A stretch of DNA of 64,000 bases from Myrica gale (taxonomy: Eukaryota; Streptophyta; Magnoliopsida; Fagales; Myricaceae): NCBI GenBank assembly GCA_963930655.1, contig OZ005608.1, positions 14,322,001 through 14,386,000 on the forward strand, given 5' to 3'. The notes below the pieces were generated by a model, which worked only from the letters and a program-made list of their open reading frames with translations, had not been told where the DNA came from and ran no database searches. The translations under genes and the position numbers were made by a program. Positions 46,934-57,973 of the stretch are shown here, one piece after another; positions within the stretch are counted from its first letter, which is position 1; the number at the start of each line of letters is the position of its first letter.

Positions 46934-47211
46934 AACATCTTTTTTCCCGCCCCCGAGAAGATTTTCGTGCGGAAAAAATATTTATCTGAACGGGATTAGA
47001 TTTCCGCCGGTATTTGAAAACACTCCACTTTTCCGGTGCGAAAAACGAAGACGAAAACTACATGACGAAATTTTGATTTTTCAAAAACTCCGATATTTTT
47101 TTGTAGCAATTCGGCGCGAAAAACCTCTTTCAGCGACGTTGAATACCCGTGAATGGATGTATTTCCCCTGTGAGATGGATCCATATAAGAAATCATTGCA
47201 ACAACCATAAC

Positions 47212-47330
47212 GGGTGCGATCATACCAGCACTAATGCACCGGATCCCATCAGAACTCCGCAGTTAAGCGTGCTTGGGCGAGAGTAGTACTAGGATGGGTG
47301 ACCTCCTGGGAAGTCCTCGTGTTGCACCCC
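47212..47330 (+). rRNA. 5S rRNA: 5S rRNA gene, copy 120
   Basis: A80. Spacer behind: A with C-to-T at 47502, shared with 36783. Confidence 0.97.
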
Positions 47331-47608
47331 AACATCTTTTTTCCCGCCCCCGAGAAGATTTTCGTGCGGAAAAAATATTTATCTGAACGGGATTAGATTT
47401 CCGCCGGTATTTGAAAACACTCCACTTTTCCGGTGCGAAAAACGAAGACGAAAACTACATGACGAAATTTTGATTTTTCAAAAACTCGGATATTTTTTTG
47501 TTGCAATTCGGCTCGAAAAACCTCTTTCAGCGACGTTGAATACCCGTGAATGGATGTATTTCCCCTGTGAGAGGGATCCATATAAGAAATCATTGCAACA
47601 AACATAGC

Positions 47609-47727
47609 GGGTGCGATCATACCAGCACTAATGCACCGGATCCCATCAGAACTCCGCAGTTAAGCGTGCTTGGGCGAGAGTAGTACTAGGATGGGTGACC
47701 TCCTGGGAAGTCCTCGTGTTGCACCCC
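47609..47727 (+). rRNA. 5S rRNA: 5S rRNA gene, copy 121
   Basis: A80; G at -2. Spacer behind: F, where the second 27-unit copy ends. Confidence 0.97.
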
Positions 47728-48005
47728 AACATCTTTTTTCCCGCCCCCGAGAAGATTTTCGTGCGGAAAAAATATTTATCTGAACGGGATTAGATTTCCG
47801 CCGGTATTTGAAAACACTCCACTTTTCCGGTGCGAAAAACGAAGACGAAAACTACATGACGAAATTTTGATTTTTCAAAAACTCGGATATTTTTTTGTCG
47901 CAATTCGGCTCGAAAAACCTCTTTCAGCGACGTTGAATACCCGTGAATGGATGTATTTCCCCTGTGAGAGGGATCCATATAAGAAATCATTGCAACAAAC
48001 ATAAC

Positions 48006-48124
48006 GGGTGCGATCATACCAGCACTAATGCACCGGATCCCATCAGAACTCCGCAGTTAAGCGTGCTTGGGCGAGAGTAGTACTAGGATGGGTGACCTCC
48101 TGGGAAGTCCTCGTGTTGCACCCC
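48006..48124 (+). rRNA. 5S rRNA: 5S rRNA gene, copy 122
   Basis: A80. Spacer behind: V. Confidence 0.97.
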
Positions 48125-48402
48125 AACATCTTTTTTCCCGCCCCCGAGAAGATTTTCGTGCGGAAAAAATATTTATCTGAACGGGATTAGATTTCCGCCG
48201 GTATTTGAAAACACTCCACTTTTCCGGTGCGAAAAACGAAGACGAAAACTACATGACGAAATTTTGATTTTTCAAAAACTCCGATATTTTTTTGTAGCAA
48301 TTCGGCGCGAAAAACCTCTTTCAGCGACGTTGAATACCCGTGAATGGATGTATTTCCCCTGTGAGAGGGATCCATATAAGAAATCATTGCAACAACCATA
48401 AC

Positions 48403-48521
48403 GGGTGCGATCATACCAGCACTAATGCACCGGATCCCATCAGAACTCCGCAGTTAAGCGTGCTTGGGCGAGAGTAGTACTAGGATGGGTGACCTCCTGG
48501 GAAGTCCTCGTGTTGCACCCC
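48403..48521 (+). rRNA. 5S rRNA: 5S rRNA gene, copy 123
   Basis: A80. Spacer behind: V. Confidence 0.97.
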
Positions 48522-48799
48522 AACATCTTTTTTCCCGCCCCCGAGAAGATTTTCGTGCGGAAAAAATATTTATCTGAACGGGATTAGATTTCCGCCGGTA
48601 TTTGAAAACACTCCACTTTTCCGGTGCGAAAAACGAAGACGAAAACTACATGACGAAATTTTGATTTTTCAAAAACTCCGATATTTTTTTGTAGCAATTC
48701 GGCGCGAAAAACCTCTTTCAGCGACGTTGAATACCCGTGAATGGATGTATTTCCCCTGTGAGAGGGATCCATATAAGAAATCATTGCAACAACCATAAC

Positions 48800-48918
48800 G
48801 GGTGCGATCATACCAGCACTAATGCACCGGATCCCATCAGAACTCCGCAGTTAAGCGTGCTTGGGCGAGAGTAGTACTAGGATGGGTGACCTCCTGGGAA
48901 GTCCTCGTGTTGCACCCC
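48800..48918 (+). rRNA. 5S rRNA: 5S rRNA gene, copy 124
   Basis: A80. Spacer behind: S. First 2,264-bp block begins. Confidence 0.97.
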
Positions 48919-49196
48919 AACATCTTTTTTCCCGCCCCCGAGAAGATTTTCGTGCGGAAAAAATATTTATCTGAACGGGATTAGATTTCCGCCGGTATTT
49001 GGAAACACTCCACTTTTCCGGTGCGAAAAAAGAAGACGAAAACTTAATGACGAAATTTTGATTTTTCAAAAACTCGGATATTTTTTTGTCGCAATTCGGC
49101 GCGAAAAAGCTCTTTCAGCGACGTTGAATACCCGTGAATGGATGTATTTCCCCTGTGAGAGGGATCCATATAAGAAATCATTGCAACAAACATAAC

Positions 49197-49315
49197 GGGT
49201 GCGATCATACCAGCACTAATGCACCGGATCCCATCAGAACTCCGCAGTTAAGCGTGCTTGGGCGAGAGTAGTACTGGGATGGGTGACCTCCTGGGAAGTC
49301 CTCGTGTTGCACCCC
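49197..49315 (+). rRNA. 5S rRNA: 5S rRNA gene, copy 125
   Basis: G80. Spacer behind: Z. Confidence 0.97.
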
Positions 49316-49593
49316 AACATCTTTTTTCCCGCCCCCGAGAAGATTTTCGTGCGGAAAAAATATTTATCTGAACGGGATTAGATTTCCGCCGGTATTTGAA
49401 AACACTCCACTTTTCCGGTGCGAAAAACGAAATCGAAAACTACATGACGAAATTTTGATTTTTCAAAAACTCGGATATTTTTTTGTCGCAATTCGGCTCG
49501 AAAAACCTCTTTCAGCGACGTTGAATACCAGTGAATGGATGTATTTCCCCTGTGAGAGGGATCCATATAAGAAATCATTGCAACAAATATAAC

Positions 49594-49712
49594 GGGTGCG
49601 ATCATACCAGCACTAATGCACCGGATCCCATCAGAACTCCGCAGTTAAGCGTGCTTGGGCGAGAGTAGTACTAGGATGGGTGACCTCCTGGGAAGTCCTC
49701 GTGTTGCACCCC
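49594..49712 (+). rRNA. 5S rRNA: 5S rRNA gene, copy 126
   Basis: A80. Spacer behind: V. Confidence 0.97.
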
Positions 49713-49990
49713 AACATCTTTTTTCCCGCCCCCGAGAAGATTTTCGTGCGGAAAAAATATTTATCTGAACGGGATTAGATTTCCGCCGGTATTTGAAAAC
49801 ACTCCACTTTTCCGGTGCGAAAAACGAAGACGAAAACTACATGACGAAATTTTGATTTTTCAAAAACTCCGATATTTTTTTGTAGCAATTCGGCGCGAAA
49901 AACCTCTTTCAGCGACGTTGAATACCCGTGAATGGATGTATTTCCCCTGTGAGAGGGATCCATATAAGAAATCATTGCAACAACCATAAC

Positions 49991-50109
49991 GGGTGCGATC
50001 ATACCAGCACTAATGCACCGGATCCCATCAGAACTCCGCAGTTAAGCGTGCTTGGGCGAGAGTAGTACTAGGATGGGTGACCTCCTGGGAAGTCCTCGTG
50101 TTGCACCCC
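49991..50109 (+). rRNA. 5S rRNA: 5S rRNA gene, copy 127 (deletion unit)
   Basis: Gene intact, A80. Spacer behind is the 160-bp deletion form, so the unit is 279 bp. Confidence 0.97.
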
Positions 50110-50269
50110 AACATCTTTTTTCCCGCCCCCGAGAAGATTCAAAAACTCGGATATTTTTTTGTCGCAATTCGGCTCGAAAAACCTCTTTCAGCGACGTTGA
50201 ATACCAGTGAATGGATGTATTTCCCCTGTGAGAGGGATCCATATAAGAAATCATTGCAACAAATATAAC
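50110..50269 (+). other. Shortened 160-bp spacer, 118-bp deletion (1 of 3)
   Basis: Junction at 50139^50140: unit offsets 150-267 are missing. Right of the junction it is Z-type (T302, A334, AT391-392). T6 stop, T7 tract and upstream promoter are all kept. The only junction microhomology is TT, though the ends fall inside two similar motifs, GATTTTC and GATTTTTC. Confidence 0.93.
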
Positions 50270-50388
50270 GGGTGCGATCATACCAGCACTAATGCACCGG
50301 ATCCCATCAGAACTCCGCAGTTAAGCGTGCTTGGGCGAGAGTAGTACTAGGATGGGTGACCTCCTGGGAAGTCCTCGTGTTGCACCCC
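50270..50388 (+). rRNA. 5S rRNA: 5S rRNA gene, copy 128
   Basis: A80; its promoter comes from the shortened spacer (AT at -7/-6). Spacer behind: V. Confidence 0.97.
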
Positions 50389-50666
50389 AACATCTTTTTT
50401 CCCGCCCCCGAGAAGATTTTCGTGCGGAAAAAATATTTATCTGAACGGGATTAGATTTCCGCCGGTATTTGAAAACACTCCACTTTTCCGGTGCGAAAAA
50501 CGAAGACGAAAACTACATGACGAAATTTTGATTTTTCAAAAACTCCGATATTTTTTTGTAGCAATTCGGCGCGAAAAACCTCTTTCAGCGACGTTGAATA
50601 CCCGTGAATGGATGTATTTCCCCTGTGAGAGGGATCCATATAAGAAATCATTGCAACAACCATAAC

Positions 50667-50785
50667 GGGTGCGATCATACCAGCACTAATGCACCGGATC
50701 CCATCAGAACTCCGCAGTTAAGCGTGCTTGGGCGAGAGTAGTACTAGGATGGGTGACCTCCTGGGAAGTCCTCGTGTTGCACCCC
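50667..50785 (+). rRNA. 5S rRNA: 5S rRNA gene, copy 129
   Basis: A80. Spacer behind: V. Confidence 0.97.
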
Positions 50786-51063
50786 AACATCTTTTTTCCC
50801 GCCCCCGAGAAGATTTTCGTGCGGAAAAAATATTTATCTGAACGGGATTAGATTTCCGCCGGTATTTGAAAACACTCCACTTTTCCGGTGCGAAAAACGA
50901 AGACGAAAACTACATGACGAAATTTTGATTTTTCAAAAACTCCGATATTTTTTTGTAGCAATTCGGCGCGAAAAACCTCTTTCAGCGACGTTGAATACCC
51001 GTGAATGGATGTATTTCCCCTGTGAGAGGGATCCATATAAGAAATCATTGCAACAACCATAAC

Positions 51064-51182
51064 GGGTGCGATCATACCAGCACTAATGCACCGGATCCCA
51101 TCAGAACTCCGCAGTTAAGCGTGCTTGGGCGAGAGTAGTACTAGGATGGGTGACCTCCTGGGAAGTCCTCGTGTTGCACCCC
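51064..51182 (+). rRNA. 5S rRNA: 5S rRNA gene, copy 130
   Basis: A80. Spacer behind: S. Second 2,264-bp block begins. Confidence 0.97.
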
Positions 51183-51460
51183 AACATCTTTTTTCCCGCC
51201 CCCGAGAAGATTTTCGTGCGGAAAAAATATTTATCTGAACGGGATTAGATTTCCGCCGGTATTTGGAAACACTCCACTTTTCCGGTGCGAAAAAAGAAGA
51301 CGAAAACTTAATGACGAAATTTTGATTTTTCAAAAACTCGGATATTTTTTTGTCGCAATTCGGCGCGAAAAAGCTCTTTCAGCGACGTTGAATACCCGTG
51401 AATGGATGTATTTCCCCTGTGAGAGGGATCCATATAAGAAATCATTGCAACAAACATAAC

Positions 51461-51579
51461 GGGTGCGATCATACCAGCACTAATGCACCGGATCCCATCA
51501 GAACTCCGCAGTTAAGCGTGCTTGGGCGAGAGTAGTACTGGGATGGGTGACCTCCTGGGAAGTCCTCGTGTTGCACCCC
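51461..51579 (+). rRNA. 5S rRNA: 5S rRNA gene, copy 131
   Basis: G80. Spacer behind: Z. Confidence 0.97.
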
Positions 51580-51857
51580 AACATCTTTTTTCCCGCCCCC
51601 GAGAAGATTTTCGTGCGGAAAAAATATTTATCTGAACGGGATTAGATTTCCGCCGGTATTTGAAAACACTCCACTTTTCCGGTGCGAAAAACGAAATCGA
51701 AAACTACATGACGAAATTTTGATTTTTCAAAAACTCGGATATTTTTTTGTCGCAATTCGGCTCGAAAAACCTCTTTCAGCGACGTTGAATACCAGTGAAT
51801 GGATGTATTTCCCCTGTGAGAGGGATCCATATAAGAAATCATTGCAACAAATATAAC

Positions 51858-51976
51858 GGGTGCGATCATACCAGCACTAATGCACCGGATCCCATCAGAA
51901 CTCCGCAGTTAAGCGTGCTTGGGCGAGAGTAGTACTAGGATGGGTGACCTCCTGGGAAGTCCTCGTGTTGCACCCC
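51858..51976 (+). rRNA. 5S rRNA: 5S rRNA gene, copy 132
   Basis: A80. Spacer behind: V. Confidence 0.97.
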
Positions 51977-52254
51977 AACATCTTTTTTCCCGCCCCCGAG
52001 AAGATTTTCGTGCGGAAAAAATATTTATCTGAACGGGATTAGATTTCCGCCGGTATTTGAAAACACTCCACTTTTCCGGTGCGAAAAACGAAGACGAAAA
52101 CTACATGACGAAATTTTGATTTTTCAAAAACTCCGATATTTTTTTGTAGCAATTCGGCGCGAAAAACCTCTTTCAGCGACGTTGAATACCCGTGAATGGA
52201 TGTATTTCCCCTGTGAGAGGGATCCATATAAGAAATCATTGCAACAACCATAAC

Positions 52255-52373
52255 GGGTGCGATCATACCAGCACTAATGCACCGGATCCCATCAGAACTC
52301 CGCAGTTAAGCGTGCTTGGGCGAGAGTAGTACTAGGATGGGTGACCTCCTGGGAAGTCCTCGTGTTGCACCCC
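52255..52373 (+). rRNA. 5S rRNA: 5S rRNA gene, copy 133 (deletion unit)
   Basis: Gene intact, A80. Spacer behind: 160-bp deletion form. Confidence 0.97.
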
Positions 52374-52533
52374 AACATCTTTTTTCCCGCCCCCGAGAAG
52401 ATTCAAAAACTCGGATATTTTTTTGTCGCAATTCGGCTCGAAAAACCTCTTTCAGCGACGTTGAATACCAGTGAATGGATGTATTTCCCCTGTGAGAGGG
52501 ATCCATATAAGAAATCATTGCAACAAATATAAC
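52374..52533 (+). other. Shortened 160-bp spacer, 118-bp deletion (2 of 3)
   Basis: Same junction, at 52403^52404, and the same Z-type right part. Exactly 2,264 bp after the first. Confidence 0.93.
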
Positions 52534-52652
52534 GGGTGCGATCATACCAGCACTAATGCACCGGATCCCATCAGAACTCCGCAGTTAAGCGTGCTTGGGC
52601 GAGAGTAGTACTAGGATGGGTGACCTCCTGGGAAGTCCTCGTGTTGCACCCC
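52534..52652 (+). rRNA. 5S rRNA: 5S rRNA gene, copy 134
   Basis: A80, after the shortened spacer. Spacer behind: V. Confidence 0.97.
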
Positions 52653-52930
52653 AACATCTTTTTTCCCGCCCCCGAGAAGATTTTCGTGCGGAAAAAATAT
52701 TTATCTGAACGGGATTAGATTTCCGCCGGTATTTGAAAACACTCCACTTTTCCGGTGCGAAAAACGAAGACGAAAACTACATGACGAAATTTTGATTTTT
52801 CAAAAACTCCGATATTTTTTTGTAGCAATTCGGCGCGAAAAACCTCTTTCAGCGACGTTGAATACCCGTGAATGGATGTATTTCCCCTGTGAGAGGGATC
52901 CATATAAGAAATCATTGCAACAACCATAAC

Positions 52931-53049
52931 GGGTGCGATCATACCAGCACTAATGCACCGGATCCCATCAGAACTCCGCAGTTAAGCGTGCTTGGGCGAG
53001 AGTAGTACTAGGATGGGTGACCTCCTGGGAAGTCCTCGTGTTGCACCCC
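52931..53049 (+). rRNA. 5S rRNA: 5S rRNA gene, copy 135
   Basis: A80. Spacer behind: V. Confidence 0.97.
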
Positions 53050-53327
53050 AACATCTTTTTTCCCGCCCCCGAGAAGATTTTCGTGCGGAAAAAATATTTA
53101 TCTGAACGGGATTAGATTTCCGCCGGTATTTGAAAACACTCCACTTTTCCGGTGCGAAAAACGAAGACGAAAACTACATGACGAAATTTTGATTTTTCAA
53201 AAACTCCGATATTTTTTTGTAGCAATTCGGCGCGAAAAACCTCTTTCAGCGACGTTGAATACCCGTGAATGGATGTATTTCCCCTGTGAGAGGGATCCAT
53301 ATAAGAAATCATTGCAACAACCATAAC

Positions 53328-53446
53328 GGGTGCGATCATACCAGCACTAATGCACCGGATCCCATCAGAACTCCGCAGTTAAGCGTGCTTGGGCGAGAGT
53401 AGTACTAGGATGGGTGACCTCCTGGGAAGTCCTCGTGTTGCACCCC
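53328..53446 (+). rRNA. 5S rRNA: 5S rRNA gene, copy 136
   Basis: A80. Spacer behind: S. Confidence 0.97.
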
Positions 53447-53724
53447 AACATCTTTTTTCCCGCCCCCGAGAAGATTTTCGTGCGGAAAAAATATTTATCT
53501 GAACGGGATTAGATTTCCGCCGGTATTTGGAAACACTCCACTTTTCCGGTGCGAAAAAAGAAGACGAAAACTTAATGACGAAATTTTGATTTTTCAAAAA
53601 CTCGGATATTTTTTTGTCGCAATTCGGCGCGAAAAAGCTCTTTCAGCGACGTTGAATACCCGTGAATGGATGTATTTCCCCTGTGAGAGGGATCCATATA
53701 AGAAATCATTGCAACAAACATAAC

Positions 53725-53843
53725 GGGTGCGATCATACCAGCACTAATGCACCGGATCCCATCAGAACTCCGCAGTTAAGCGTGCTTGGGCGAGAGTAGT
53801 ACTAGGATGGGTGACCTCCTGGGAAGTCCTCGTGTTGCACCCC
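53725..53843 (+). rRNA. 5S rRNA: 5S rRNA gene, copy 137 (deletion unit)
   Basis: Gene intact; A80 although it follows an S spacer. Spacer behind: 160-bp deletion form. Confidence 0.97.
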
Positions 53844-54003
53844 AACATCTTTTTTCCCGCCCCCGAGAAGATTCAAAAACTCGGATATTTTTTTGTCGCA
53901 ATTCGGCTCGAAAAACCTCTTTCAGCGACGTTGAATACCAGTGAATGGATGTATTTCCCCTGTGAGAGGGATCCATATAAGAAATCATTGCAACAAATAT
54001 AAC
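53844..54003 (+). other. Shortened 160-bp spacer, 118-bp deletion (3 of 3)
   Basis: Same junction, at 53873^53874. Here the unit directly follows an S unit instead of S-Z-V. Confidence 0.93.
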
Positions 54004-54122
54004 GGGTGCGATCATACCAGCACTAATGCACCGGATCCCATCAGAACTCCGCAGTTAAGCGTGCTTGGGCGAGAGTAGTACTAGGATGGGTGACCTCCTG
54101 GGAAGTCCTCGTGTTGCACCCC
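54004..54122 (+). rRNA. 5S rRNA: 5S rRNA gene, copy 138
   Basis: A80, after the shortened spacer. Spacer behind: V. Confidence 0.97.
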
Positions 54123-54400
54123 AACATCTTTTTTCCCGCCCCCGAGAAGATTTTCGTGCGGAAAAAATATTTATCTGAACGGGATTAGATTTCCGCCGGT
54201 ATTTGAAAACACTCCACTTTTCCGGTGCGAAAAACGAAGACGAAAACTACATGACGAAATTTTGATTTTTCAAAAACTCCGATATTTTTTTGTAGCAATT
54301 CGGCGCGAAAAACCTCTTTCAGCGACGTTGAATACCCGTGAATGGATGTATTTCCCCTGTGAGAGGGATCCATATAAGAAATCATTGCAACAACCATAAC

Positions 54401-54519
54401 GGGTGCGATCATACCAGCACTAATGCACCGGATCCCATCAGAACTCCGCAGTTAAGCGTGCTTGGGCGAGAGTAGTACTAGGATGGGTGACCTCCTGGGA
54501 AGTCCTCGTGTTGCACCCC
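54401..54519 (+). rRNA. 5S rRNA: 5S rRNA gene, copy 139
   Basis: A80. Spacer behind: V. Confidence 0.97.
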
Positions 54520-54797
54520 AACATCTTTTTTCCCGCCCCCGAGAAGATTTTCGTGCGGAAAAAATATTTATCTGAACGGGATTAGATTTCCGCCGGTATT
54601 TGAAAACACTCCACTTTTCCGGTGCGAAAAACGAAGACGAAAACTACATGACGAAATTTTGATTTTTCAAAAACTCCGATATTTTTTTGTAGCAATTCGG
54701 CGCGAAAAACCTCTTTCAGCGACGTTGAATACCCGTGAATGGATGTATTTCCCCTGTGAGAGGGATCCATATAAGAAATCATTGCAACAACCATAAC

Positions 54798-54916
54798 GGG
54801 TGCGATCATACCAGCACTAATGCACCGGATCCCATCAGAACTCCGCAGTTAAGCGTGCTTGGGCGAGAGTAGTACTAGGATGGGTGACCTCCTGGGAAGT
54901 CCTCGTGTTGCACCCC
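54798..54916 (+). rRNA. 5S rRNA: 5S rRNA gene, copy 140
   Basis: A80. Spacer behind: S. Confidence 0.97.
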
Positions 54917-55194
54917 AACATCTTTTTTCCCGCCCCCGAGAAGATTTTCGTGCGGAAAAAATATTTATCTGAACGGGATTAGATTTCCGCCGGTATTTGG
55001 AAACACTCCACTTTTCCGGTGCGAAAAAAGAAGACGAAAACTTAATGACGAAATTTTGATTTTTCAAAAACTCGGATATTTTTTTGTCGCAATTCGGCGC
55101 GAAAAAGCTCTTTCAGCGACGTTGAATACCCGTGAATGGATGTATTTCCCCTGTGAGAGGGATCCATATAAGAAATCATTGCAACAAACATAAC

Positions 55195-55313
55195 GGGTGC
55201 GATCATACCAGCACTAATGCACCGGATCCCATCAGAACTCCGCAGTTAAGCGTGCTTGGGCGAGAGTAGTACTGGGATGGGTGACCTCCTGGGAAGTCCT
55301 CGTGTTGCACCCC
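55195..55313 (+). rRNA. 5S rRNA: 5S rRNA gene, copy 141
   Basis: G80. Spacer behind: Z with a private C-to-G at 55526. Confidence 0.97.
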
Positions 55314-55591
55314 AACATCTTTTTTCCCGCCCCCGAGAAGATTTTCGTGCGGAAAAAATATTTATCTGAACGGGATTAGATTTCCGCCGGTATTTGAAAA
55401 CACTCCACTTTTCCGGTGCGAAAAACGAAATCGAAAACTACATGACGAAATTTTGATTTTTCAAAAACTCGGATATTTTTTTGTCGCAATTCGGCTCGAA
55501 AAACCTCTTTCAGCGACGTTGAATAGCAGTGAATGGATGTATTTCCCCTGTGAGAGGGATCCATATAAGAAATCATTGCAACAAATATAAC

Positions 55592-55710
55592 GGGTGCGAT
55601 CATACCAGCACTAATGCACCGGATCCCATCAGAACTCCGCAGTTAAGCGTGCTTGGGCGAGAGTAGTACTAGGATGGGTGACCTCCTGGGAAGTCCTCGT
55701 GTTGCACCCC
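55592..55710 (+). rRNA. 5S rRNA: 5S rRNA gene, copy 142
   Basis: A80. Spacer behind: V (run of five, 1). Confidence 0.97.
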
Positions 55711-55988
55711 AACATCTTTTTTCCCGCCCCCGAGAAGATTTTCGTGCGGAAAAAATATTTATCTGAACGGGATTAGATTTCCGCCGGTATTTGAAAACAC
55801 TCCACTTTTCCGGTGCGAAAAACGAAGACGAAAACTACATGACGAAATTTTGATTTTTCAAAAACTCCGATATTTTTTTGTAGCAATTCGGCGCGAAAAA
55901 CCTCTTTCAGCGACGTTGAATACCCGTGAATGGATGTATTTCCCCTGTGAGAGGGATCCATATAAGAAATCATTGCAACAACCATAAC

Positions 55989-56107
55989 GGGTGCGATCAT
56001 ACCAGCACTAATGCACCGGATCCCATCAGAACTCCGCAGTTAAGCGTGCTTGGGCGAGAGTAGTACTAGGATGGGTGACCTCCTGGGAAGTCCTCGTGTT
56101 GCACCCC
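55989..56107 (+). rRNA. 5S rRNA: 5S rRNA gene, copy 143
   Basis: A80. Spacer behind: V (run of five, 2). Confidence 0.97.
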
Positions 56108-56385
56108 AACATCTTTTTTCCCGCCCCCGAGAAGATTTTCGTGCGGAAAAAATATTTATCTGAACGGGATTAGATTTCCGCCGGTATTTGAAAACACTCC
56201 ACTTTTCCGGTGCGAAAAACGAAGACGAAAACTACATGACGAAATTTTGATTTTTCAAAAACTCCGATATTTTTTTGTAGCAATTCGGCGCGAAAAACCT
56301 CTTTCAGCGACGTTGAATACCCGTGAATGGATGTATTTCCCCTGTGAGAGGGATCCATATAAGAAATCATTGCAACAACCATAAC

Positions 56386-56504
56386 GGGTGCGATCATACC
56401 AGCACTAATGCACCGGATCCCATCAGAACTCCGCAGTTAAGCGTGCTTGGGCGAGAGTAGTACTAGGATGGGTGACCTCCTGGGAAGTCCTCGTGTTGCA
56501 CCCC
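56386..56504 (+). rRNA. 5S rRNA: 5S rRNA gene, copy 144
   Basis: A80. Spacer behind: V (run of five, 3). Confidence 0.97.
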
Positions 56505-56782
56505 AACATCTTTTTTCCCGCCCCCGAGAAGATTTTCGTGCGGAAAAAATATTTATCTGAACGGGATTAGATTTCCGCCGGTATTTGAAAACACTCCACT
56601 TTTCCGGTGCGAAAAACGAAGACGAAAACTACATGACGAAATTTTGATTTTTCAAAAACTCCGATATTTTTTTGTAGCAATTCGGCGCGAAAAACCTCTT
56701 TCAGCGACGTTGAATACCCGTGAATGGATGTATTTCCCCTGTGAGAGGGATCCATATAAGAAATCATTGCAACAACCATAAC

Positions 56783-56901
56783 GGGTGCGATCATACCAGC
56801 ACTAATGCACCGGATCCCATCAGAACTCCGCAGTTAAGCGTGCTTGGGCGAGAGTAGTACTAGGATGGGTGACCTCCTGGGAAGTCCTCGTGTTGCACCC
56901 C
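56783..56901 (+). rRNA. 5S rRNA: 5S rRNA gene, copy 145
   Basis: A80. Spacer behind: V (run of five, 4). Confidence 0.97.
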
Positions 56902-57179
56902 AACATCTTTTTTCCCGCCCCCGAGAAGATTTTCGTGCGGAAAAAATATTTATCTGAACGGGATTAGATTTCCGCCGGTATTTGAAAACACTCCACTTTT
57001 CCGGTGCGAAAAACGAAGACGAAAACTACATGACGAAATTTTGATTTTTCAAAAACTCCGATATTTTTTTGTAGCAATTCGGCGCGAAAAACCTCTTTCA
57101 GCGACGTTGAATACCCGTGAATGGATGTATTTCCCCTGTGAGAGGGATCCATATAAGAAATCATTGCAACAACCATAAC

Positions 57180-57298
57180 GGGTGCGATCATACCAGCACT
57201 AATGCACCGGATCCCATCAGAACTCCGCAGTTAAGCGTGCTTGGGCGAGAGTAGTACTAGGATGGGTGACCTCCTGGGAAGTCCTCGTGTTGCACCCC
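57180..57298 (+). rRNA. 5S rRNA: 5S rRNA gene, copy 146
   Basis: A80. Spacer behind: V (run of five, 5). Confidence 0.97.
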
Positions 57299-57576
57299 AA
57301 CATCTTTTTTCCCGCCCCCGAGAAGATTTTCGTGCGGAAAAAATATTTATCTGAACGGGATTAGATTTCCGCCGGTATTTGAAAACACTCCACTTTTCCG
57401 GTGCGAAAAACGAAGACGAAAACTACATGACGAAATTTTGATTTTTCAAAAACTCCGATATTTTTTTGTAGCAATTCGGCGCGAAAAACCTCTTTCAGCG
57501 ACGTTGAATACCCGTGAATGGATGTATTTCCCCTGTGAGAGGGATCCATATAAGAAATCATTGCAACAACCATAAC

Positions 57577-57695
57577 GGGTGCGATCATACCAGCACTAAT
57601 GCACCGGATCCCATCAGAACTCCGCAGTTAAGCGTGCTTGGGCGAGAGTAGTACTAGGATGGGTGACCTCCTGGGAAGTCCTCGTGTTGCACCCC
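57577..57695 (+). rRNA. 5S rRNA: 5S rRNA gene, copy 147
   Basis: A80. Spacer behind: S, the last S unit in the window. Confidence 0.97.
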
Positions 57696-57973
57696 AACAT
57701 CTTTTTTCCCGCCCCCGAGAAGATTTTCGTGCGGAAAAAATATTTATCTGAACGGGATTAGATTTCCGCCGGTATTTGGAAACACTCCACTTTTCCGGTG
57801 CGAAAAAAGAAGACGAAAACTTAATGACGAAATTTTGATTTTTCAAAAACTCGGATATTTTTTTGTCGCAATTCGGCGCGAAAAAGCTCTTTCAGCGACG
57901 TTGAATACCCGTGAATGGATGTATTTCCCCTGTGAGAGGGATCCATATAAGAAATCATTGCAACAAACATAAC

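Larger units (their letters stand above)
37222..47940 (+). repeat. 27-unit duplication, second copy (10,719 bp)
   Basis: Begins inside the chimeric F/Z spacer at 37009-37286 and ends inside the F spacer at 47728-48005, whose left half matches the left half of the chimera. This is the arrangement a single unequal crossover would leave. Confidence 0.85.
48800..53327 (+). repeat. Six-unit block S-Z-V-del-V-V, two copies of 2,264 bp
   Basis: Copies at 48800-51063 and 51064-53327, each with five full units and one 279-bp deletion unit. A shortened third version, S-del-V-V without Z-V, follows at 53328-54797. Confidence 0.88.
55592..57576 (+). repeat. Run of five V-type units
   Basis: Five consecutive 397-bp units with the same V marks and no difference noticed; the longest single-type run in the window. 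Confidence 0.85.

Noticed and set aside
50077..54002. Plus-strand 63-codon frame (and 79-codon minus frame) in the three shortened units
   Set aside because: Created by the 118-bp deletion joining two frames; it begins inside the 5S gene and has no independent support.
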